Assembly (NCBI RefSeq): GCF_004342485.1
Contig: NZ_SMBU01000021.1
Coordinates: 27,230-91,229 of the forward strand
Source of the DNA: Roseateles saccharophilus
GTDB lineage: Bacteria; Pseudomonadota; Gammaproteobacteria; Burkholderiales; Burkholderiaceae_C
DNA length: 64,000 nucleotides
Reading direction: 5' to 3'
Shown in pieces: positions 58,332-64,000 of the stretch (the stretch's first letter is position 1; each line of letters begins with the position of its first letter). Both the position numbers and the translations under genes were made by a program. The notes under the pieces are model-generated. The model was not told the DNA's origin, made no database searches, and was given only the letters and a program-made list of their open reading frames with translations.

Positions 58332-60305
58332 TCACTTCTTCAGGTCGTCGAAGAAGGCCTGCGAGTTGGACTCGCGGCCGAGGAAGTCCTTGACCAGTTC
58401 GGCGGCGGGCTTCTGAGCGCCCTGGCTGAGCACGCGTTCCCGGTAGCGCAGGCCGACCTCGGGCGAGAGCTTGTCGGCCGCGAACGCGGTACGCAGGTCC
58501 ATGGCCACCACCAGGCTCCACAGATAGCCGTAGTAGCCCGCGCCATAGCCGCCGGCGATGTGGGCGAAGCCGGCCGGGAACATCGTGCCGGGCACATAGC
58601 CCAGCGGCGTGGCGCCCTCCATCCGCGCCCACAGCGGAAGCGGCTCGGGCTTGGGGCTTTGGTGCAGCGCCAGGTCGTAGCTCGCGTACAGGTGCTGGCG
58701 GCCGAACTGCATGCCCTTGCCGTAGTTCTTGGCGGCCACGGCCTGGTCGACCATCTCGTCCGGCACGGGCCGGCAAGAGGCGCAGACCTCCTGCATCAGC
58801 TTGAGCACCTTCTTGTCGTAGACCCAGTCCTCCAGCATCTGCGAAGGCGCCTCGACGAAATCGTGCACGACGGCCGTGCCGGCCAGGCTGGTGTAGCGTG
58901 TACTGGACAGGTCGGCGTGCACGGAGTGGCCGAGTTCGTGCAGCAGGGTCTCCACCTCGTCCAGCGTCAGGCCGCTGCGGTCGAAGTTGACGACCAGAGC
59001 CGCGGCCGGCGTGCGGGCTATGCGCGTCGCGCTGCCGCGCAGCGGCCAGACGGCGGCGTGGTTGTACTTGCCGTCGCGCGGGTAGAGGTCGACGTAGAGC
59101 TGGGCGATGGGCTTGCCGCTGGCCGCGTCGCTGACGACATAGGTCTGGGCCTCGTCGTGCCAGAGCTTGTTGTCAATGCGCTCGTACTTCACGCCCATCA
59201 TCTTCTCGATGACGTGCAGCGCGAACTCCAGGCTCTGCTGCGGCGGGAAGTAGGGGCGGAAGGCGTTCTGGTCGACGCTGAACTTCTCGCGCTTCACGCG
59301 CTCGCTGTAGAAGCTCGCATCCCAGCGCTCGATCCGGGTCTGCTCCAGCGGCTGGCCCAGATGCCTGGCCTTGTCGGCGCGCAGTTCCTGCAGCTCGGCC
59401 TTCTCGCGCGCATCGACGGCGCCGGCCACCGAGTCGAGGAAGCGCGTCGCCGTCGCGCTGTCCTTGGCCATGAGCCGGCGCAGGTTGAAGTCGACATAGT
59501 TGTCGAAGCCGAACAGCCGGGCGTACTCGCCGCGCAGCGTGGCGATCTGCGCCAGCAGGTCGAGGTTGGGCTGGCCGCCCTCGTTGGTCTTGGCCCGCCA
59601 CATGCGCTCGCGGGCCACGCCGCTCTCGGCACTGCGCATCACGGGCACATAGCTCGGGTAGTCCACGCCGAGCAGGATGCGGCCCTGGTCGTCGCGCTTG
59701 GCCTTTTCCCACACGCTGGCCGGCACGCCCTTGAGCTCGGCCTCGGTGAAGGCGACGCGGGTGCCGGCATCGCGGATGTTCTTGTTGAACTGCTGGTCCA
59801 GCTCGGTCAGCTTGTCCAGGATCTGCTTGGCGCGGGCTCGCTTGGCCTTGGGCAGGGCCACGCCGCTGTCCTCGAACTGGCCCGAGGCCAGCCGCACGAA
59901 CTCGGCGTCGACGCCGTCGGCCTTGGGCGCCTTCTGCAGCGCGCGGTAGATCTTCTCGTTCTGGCCCAGGCTGGAGCCGAAGTCGGCCCAGCGCAGCGAG
60001 CAGGCCTGGGCGGCATCGCGCACGGCCTTGTCGGGATGGACGTTGAGGACGAAGTCGGTCGGGTTCTGCTTGTCCTCGAGGTAGACCGACAGGTCGTCGA
60101 AGGCGGCCAGCCAGCCCGCGTCGACCTTGCGCTTCTCCAGCTGTGCCACGCGCTGCCTGGCACCCTTGAGGCCTTCGTCACAGGCCTTGTTCAGGTCGGT
60201 GACGGAACCAAAGCCGGGGAAGTTGGGGGCAGGCAGCTGCGGCGTAGCCTGTGCGGCCGCGGCGCTCAGCACCAACGCGGCCATGGTGGTCAGGACGGGT
60301 TTCAT
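58332..60305 (-). CDS. M3-family zinc oligopeptidase, secreted
   Basis: 657 residues from ATG 60305. Signal peptide (VLSAAAAQATP). Thimet-oligopeptidase fold with the zinc motif HELGH (about residue 456, in LLHELGHSVHADLS), the downstream Glu region (DFVEAPSQMLEDWVYD), and FARRHLYASYDLALH- and GYGAGYYGYLWS-type substrate-closing residues near the end. It cleaves short peptides, here probably in the periplasm because of the signal. Full-length and intact. Confidence 0.92.
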   Translation of the reverse strand: MKPVLTTMAALVLSAAAAQATPQLPAPNFPGFGSVTDLNKACDEGLKGARQRVAQLEKRKVDAGWLAAFDDLSVYLEDKQNPTDFVLNVHPDKAVRDAAQACSLRWADFGSSLGQNEKIYRALQKAPKADGVDAEFVRLASGQFEDSGVALPKAKRARAKQILDKLTELDQQFNKNIRDAGTRVAFTEAELKGVPASVWEKAKRDDQGRILLGVDYPSYVPVMRSAESGVARERMWRAKTNEGGQPNLDLLAQIATLRGEYARLFGFDNYVDFNLRRLMAKDSATATRFLDSVAGAVDAREKAELQELRADKARHLGQPLEQTRIERWDASFYSERVKREKFSVDQNAFRPYFPPQQSLEFALHVIEKMMGVKYERIDNKLWHDEAQTYVVSDAASGKPIAQLYVDLYPRDGKYNHAAVWPLRGSATRIARTPAAALVVNFDRSGLTLDEVETLLHELGHSVHADLSSTRYTSLAGTAVVHDFVEAPSQMLEDWVYDKKVLKLMQEVCASCRPVPDEMVDQAVAAKNYGKGMQFGRQHLYASYDLALHQSPKPEPLPLWARMEGATPLGYVPGTMFPAGFAHIAGGYGAGYYGYLWSLVVAMDLRTAFAADKLSPEVGLRYRERVLSQGAQKPAAELVKDFLGRESNSQAFFDDLKK

Positions 60306-60369
60306 CGCGTCTCCTTTGGGAAGGCCGCGATTCTGCGGGCCGGGCCGCCGCCGGCCGTTCGGCACACCC

Positions 60370-62265
60370 TTATTTCTGCAGCAGGGTTTTTACCTGGGCC
60401 AGCGCCGTCGGGTCGTCCAGCGTCGTCAGGTCGCCCGGGTCGCGCCCCTCGGCCACGGCCTGCAGTGCGCGGCGCAGCAGCTTGCCGGAGCGGGTCTTGG
60501 GCAGCAGGGTCACGAAATGCACGCGCGCCGGGCGGGCCACAGCGCCGAGCTGGGCATCGACATGCTTCATGATCTCGCCTTCCAGCGCGGGCGAGGCCTG
60601 CACCGGGTCGCGCAGCACCGCGAAGGCGATGGCGACCTGGCCCTTCAGTGCGTCCGCCACGCCGACGACGGCGACCTCGGCCACGGCCGCATGGCCGGAG
60701 ATGCATTCCTCGATCTCCCGCGTGCCCAGGCGGTGGCCGGCCACGTTGATGACGTCGTCGGTGCGGCCGAGGATGAAGGTGTAGCCGTCCGCGTCGCGCA
60801 GGCCCCAGTCGAAGGTGGAATAGACCTCGCGGCCCGGCACGCTCTTCCAGTAGGTGTTGACGAAGCGGGCGTCGTCGCCCCAGACCGTCTGCAGGCAGCC
60901 CGGCGGCAGCGGGTGGCCGATGACGAGCACGCCCTTGCGGTCGGGCTCGGTCAGTTCCTCGCCGCTGTTCTCGTCGAGCAGCTTCACGTCGTAGCCGTAC
61001 ATCGGCATGCCGGGCGAGCCGAAACGCGTCGGCACGGGCGCCACGCCAGGGATATGGTTGGCCACGGTCAGCAGCGGCCAGCCGGTCTCGGTCTGCCAGT
61101 AGTTGTCGATGATGGGCACGCCCAGGCCGTCTGCGATCCAGCGCGCGGTCGGTTCGTCCAGCGGTTCGCCGGCCAGGAAGAGCGCACGCAGGCTGGCCAG
61201 GTCGTGGCGCTTGAGCAGCGCGGCATCGTGCTTCTTCAGCACGCGCACCGCGGTCGGCGCGCTGAACATCACCGTCACCTGGTATTTCTCCACCAGGCGC
61301 CACAGCACGGCGGCGTCCGGATTGACGGGCGTGCCCTCGTACATCAGCGTGGCCATGCCCTGCAGCAGCGGCCCGTAGACGATGTAGCTGTGGCCGACGA
61401 CCCAGCCGATGTCGCTGCTGGAGAAATAGGTCTCGCCGGGCTTGCCGCCGAAGATGTAGTCCATGCTGGTGGCCAGCGCCACCGCATAGCCGCCCACGTC
61501 GCGCTGCACGCCCTTCGGCTTGCCCGTCGTGCCGCTGGTGTAGAGCGTGTAGCTCGTCGTGTTGGACTCCAGCCAGACGCAGGGCACGCGCCGGCCCCAG
61601 TGCTGGCTGCGCAGCTCGGCATAGTCCAGGTCGCGCCCCGCCACGCGCGCGAAGGGCGCGAGGCCGCGGTCCACCATCAGCACGCCGGCCGGCTTGTGGG
61701 CCGACAGCGAGATGGCCTCGTCCAGCAGCGGCTTGTAGGGCAGCACCTTGCCCACGCGGCTGCCCGCGTCGGCGCTGACGACGAGCTTGGGCGCGGCGTC
61801 CTCGATGCGGCTCGCCAGGCTCACCGACGCGAAGCCGCCGAACACGACAGAATGGATCGCGCCGATGCGCGCGCAGGCCAGCATCGCGAACGCGGCCTCC
61901 GGGATCATGGGCATGTAGATCAGCACGCGGTCGCCCTGCCCCACGCCCTGGGCCTGCAGGATGGCGGCCATGGCCTCGACCTCGGCCTGCAGCTGCGCAA
62001 AGCTGTAGACCACTTCCTTGCCCACCTCGGTCGACACCCAGATCAGCGCGCGGCCGTCCGGCCGGGCCGCCGCGTGGCGGTCCACGGCGTTGTGGCAGAG
62101 GTTGGTCGTGCCGCCGACGAACCAGCGCGCAAACGGCGGATTGCTGGCGTCGCAGATCTGCTGCGGCGGCGTCTGCCAGTCGATGCGCCTGGCCTGCTCG
62201 GCCCAGAAGGCATCGCGCTCGGCCAGTGAGCGGGCGTGGAATTCGGCGTAGGTCTGCTGCGTCAT
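60370..62265 (-). CDS. prpE: Propionate-CoA ligase (propionyl-CoA synthetase)
   Basis: 631 residues from ATG 62265. Adenylate-forming enzyme: P-loop-like YTLYTSGTTGKPKGVQRDVGG (about 240-260), DIGWVVGHSYIVYGPLL, YWQTETGWPL, RTDDVINVAGHRLGTREIE and the acyl-adenylation lysine in LLPKTRSGKLLRRAL. The GGYAVALA stretch and length favour PrpE over acetyl-CoA synthetase. It makes propionyl-CoA from propionate, ATP and CoA for the methylcitrate route; the other prp genes are not here. Confidence 0.87.
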   Translation of the reverse strand: MTQQTYAEFHARSLAERDAFWAEQARRIDWQTPPQQICDASNPPFARWFVGGTTNLCHNAVDRHAAARPDGRALIWVSTEVGKEVVYSFAQLQAEVEAMAAILQAQGVGQGDRVLIYMPMIPEAAFAMLACARIGAIHSVVFGGFASVSLASRIEDAAPKLVVSADAGSRVGKVLPYKPLLDEAISLSAHKPAGVLMVDRGLAPFARVAGRDLDYAELRSQHWGRRVPCVWLESNTTSYTLYTSGTTGKPKGVQRDVGGYAVALATSMDYIFGGKPGETYFSSSDIGWVVGHSYIVYGPLLQGMATLMYEGTPVNPDAAVLWRLVEKYQVTVMFSAPTAVRVLKKHDAALLKRHDLASLRALFLAGEPLDEPTARWIADGLGVPIIDNYWQTETGWPLLTVANHIPGVAPVPTRFGSPGMPMYGYDVKLLDENSGEELTEPDRKGVLVIGHPLPPGCLQTVWGDDARFVNTYWKSVPGREVYSTFDWGLRDADGYTFILGRTDDVINVAGHRLGTREIEECISGHAAVAEVAVVGVADALKGQVAIAFAVLRDPVQASPALEGEIMKHVDAQLGAVARPARVHFVTLLPKTRSGKLLRRALQAVAEGRDPGDLTTLDDPTALAQVKTLLQK

Positions 62266-62499
62266 GCCGCGAGTGTGGAGCGCAGGCACTGACAAGAGTC
62301 TGACCCGTGTGGCGTGACAGAATTCAGGGTTTCCACCGAGAAAATTCTCGGCCAAGCCGGGGTTTGCCCTGAAAATTACAAGCTTTACGTCCACTTCGGT
62401 TGACGCTGCCCGGGCGCCCTCCTACGCTGCGCGCCGCTGTCCCTTCTCCGCTATCGCGGCCGCTTGCGGCCCGCACCTGGTTCCCGCCTCCCGTCCCGA

Positions 62500-63240
62500 A
62501 TGTCCCTGGTTTTCTCCGCTGCCCTGCTGAATCGCATCGCTGCTGCCGGCCTGCTGGCCGCCGGCTGCGCCATGGCGCAGGCGCAGGGCGTGGCCCAGGC
62601 CGCGACGACGCCGCCCCCGGGCACGATGATGGGCGCCTACGGCCAGAGCCTGCAACAGCAACAGCAGCAGGCCGCGACGGACAAGGCCGCGCCGGCCGCC
62701 AAGCCGGCAACCGCCACCAACAACGCGGGCGACGCGGTCAGCCGCTTCCTCAGCGAACGCGGCCTGCTGAACAGCAGCGAGCAGAGCGCGCCCGCACGGC
62801 TGCTGAGCAGCGTGCGCGACACCGCCTCCGACCTGGTGCTGTCGGCGATGAACTTCCTCGGCGTGCGCTACACGCGGGGCGGCAATTCGGTCGAGAACGG
62901 CTTTGACTGCAGCGGCTTCACGCGCCACATCTTCGAGATGAGCGTGGGCCTGGTGCTGCCACGCCGTGCCGACGAGCAGGCCAAGGACAGCAGCCTGCTG
63001 GCTATCCGCCGCGACGACCTCAAGCCCGGCGACCTGGTGTTCTTCAACACGATGCGTGCCACCTTCAGCCATGTCGGCATCTATGTCGGCGAGGGCAAGT
63101 TCATCCATGCGCCGCGCACCGGCAGCGCCGTGCGCGTGGAGGACATGCGCGATGCCTACTGGGCCAAGCGCTTCACCGGCGCGCGCCGCGCCGACCTGAA
63201 GGCCGCCTCGTCCGGCGAAGGCCTGCCGCTGACGCGCTGA
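62500..63240 (+). CDS. NlpC/P60 family peptidoglycan hydrolase
   Basis: 246 residues from ATG 62500. Signal peptide (LAAGCAMAQAQG; the Cys might form a lipobox-like site but the context is weak), a Gln-rich linker (QQQQQQA) to about 90, then the NlpC/P60 domain with catalytic Cys in NGFDCSGFTRHIF (about 130), the catalytic His in FSHVGIYVGEGKFIHA (about 190) and a third polar residue in HAPRTG. It cleaves peptide bonds of the cell wall stem. A strong hairpin follows the stop. Confidence 0.93.
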   Translation: MSLVFSAALLNRIAAAGLLAAGCAMAQAQGVAQAATTPPPGTMMGAYGQSLQQQQQQAATDKAAPAAKPATATNNAGDAVSRFLSERGLLNSSEQSAPARLLSSVRDTASDLVLSAMNFLGVRYTRGGNSVENGFDCSGFTRHIFEMSVGLVLPRRADEQAKDSSLLAIRRDDLKPGDLVFFNTMRATFSHVGIYVGEGKFIHAPRTGSAVRVEDMRDAYWAKRFTGARRADLKAASSGEGLPLTR

Positions 63241-63260
63241 TTTGCGCGGGCACTGAAACA

Positions 63261-63287
63261 GCGAAGGGCGCCGATGGCGCCCTTCGC
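63261..63287. terminator. Bidirectional terminator hairpin
   Basis: A perfect 12-bp stem (GCGAAGGGCGCC with its complement) with a 3-base loop lies between the convergent NlpC/P60 gene and the edge gene. T-poor tails on both sides make the strength uncertain. Confidence 0.65.
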
Positions 63288-63304
63288 GTTTGCCGATCGA
63301 CCGA

Positions 63305-64000
63305 TCAGAAGCCGAAGTTCAGCACCGTGTCGGTGGTGAGCGTCAGGTCCTGGGTCTTGGGCGTCGTCACGCCGGTGGCCAGGGCCTCGAGGTGGTACTT
63401 GGCTGCATCGGCCGGCGTGCTGGTCCAGGTGAAGCTGGTGGGCATAGCGGCATAGGGCGTCAGCACCGGTGCGGCCAGCGGCAGCCGCATCGAGTAGGCG
63501 CCGCTCGCGGCGTCGGCGTTCGCGAAGGCCACCTCCACGCTCGGACCGCCGGTCAGGGCCTGCACGGCGCGCACGCTGCCTCCGGTGTTGGCCGTCGAGC
63601 CGGCCAGCGTGATCGTGCCGCTGACCACCGCCGACGCGGCCGAGGCGGGCGGTGACAGTCGCACCGTGTCGCTGCCGACATAGGTGTAGGCGGTCGTCGT
63701 GACGGGCACGCCGGTGACGACCGCATTCGCGCGGCCGGCGGCCGTGACGACCAGGTCATAGCTGCCTGCCGGCACCGGGTAGAGCACGAACTTGCCGGTC
63801 GCGTCGGTCGGCGTCGCGCGCACCGGCACGCCAGCCGACTCCACCGTCACCGTCGCGCCGCCATTGGCCAGGCCGGCATCGACGAAACCGACGATGCGCA
63901 TGCCGGCTGTTATGACCGTCGCTGTCTGAGGCTTGCCAGGGCTTGATGTCCCAGGAACGTTGGGGGCGTTCGTGAGAACGCTGCCGCGGTCATCGCGGGA
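63305..64000 (-). CDS. Partial secreted/surface protein with carboxypeptidase-regulatory-like repeats (5' end beyond window)
   Basis: The frame stays open to the right edge: the 33 codons before the first ATG (63901) contain no stop and read on in a Ser/Pro/Thr-rich linker style (LTNAPNVPGTSSPGKPQTAT). The gene therefore starts outside. The visible part has a Gly/Val/Thr-rich beta fold (FVDAGLANGGATVTV, GKFVLYPVPAGSYDLVVTAAG), which is the carboxypeptidase-regulatory-like/DUF4382 type of bacterial surface protein, ending in LNFGF. Function unknown; probably an adhesin or lipoprotein. Confidence 0.75.
   Translation of the reverse strand, partial: SRDDRGSVLTNAPNVPGTSSPGKPQTATVITAGMRIVGFVDAGLANGGATVTVESAGVPVRATPTDATGKFVLYPVPAGSYDLVVTAAGRANAVVTGVPVTTTAYTYVGSDTVRLSPPASAASAVVSGTITLAGSTANTGGSVRAVQALTGGPSVEVAFANADAASGAYSMRLPLAAPVLTPYAAMPTSFTWTSTPADAAKYHLEALATGVTTPKTQDLTLTTDTVLNFGF

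Noticed and set aside
58560..62229. Two long plus-strand frames (670 and 700 codons)
   Set aside because: Mirrors of the M3 peptidase and prpE, both with intact active sites.

Overview
The window is GC-rich DNA with dense, GC-ending codon use. It carries a betaproteobacterial gene set: hemC-hemD-hemX-hemY, ppc, argH beside an AlgZ-like kinase, an AlgR-like LytTR regulator, prpE, and GGAGACA-type ribosome sites. This suggests a Burkholderiales chromosome, probably of the Roseateles/Mitsuaria/Rubrivivax group. No phage, insertion sequence or CRISPR array was seen.

Region 1 (about 1-32.0 kb) is the unusual part. It is one large accessory locus with seven PstS-like periplasmic binding-protein genes (eight domains) but no pstC, pstA or pstB. 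It also holds two TonB-dependent receptors, two paralogous COG4705-type membrane proteins, a cytochrome b561, an RND efflux pair, an ATP-citrate-lyase-like gene pair, a NitT/TauT-type ABC transporter, two proteins sharing an undescribed domain, a YVTN-type beta-propeller, and an OmpR-type response regulator whose likely partner kinase lies 19 kb away. Six transcription units here start with the same element: three direct repeats of a TTCAG-like pentamer with an 11-bp period, then, always 15 bases after the start of the last repeat, a -10-like TAnnnT hexamer. This is the geometry of a PhoB-type activator site with a different sequence. The whole locus therefore looks like one regulon of the resident two-component system. 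The first operon also has a 32-codon Cys-rich leader ORF whose stop overlaps the next start. The substrate is unknown; phosphate is not supported by the residues seen.

Region 2 (32.2-36.7 kb) has a tandem duplication of tRNA-Arg(ACG) with its terminator, then the haem genes hemY, hemX, hemD and hemC (minus strand). Region 3 (36.8-46.6 kb) is a polysaccharide-utilisation-like block: a TonB receptor, SapC, a cupin-like protein and a flavin-dependent halogenase fused to a DUF6445-like domain, with two LacI-type operator candidates upstream, followed by a second OmpR-type two-component system. Region 4 (46.8-56.1 kb) has ppc, an AlgR-like regulator, a phosphodiesterase-like enzyme, an AlgZ-like kinase and argH; it looks like the ancestral argH-algZ-algR-hemCD neighbourhood opened by insertions. 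Region 5 (56.1-64 kb) holds a GST-MerR operon, a bacteriohemerythrin, an M3 peptidase, prpE, an NlpC/P60 hydrolase and a gene running off the right edge.
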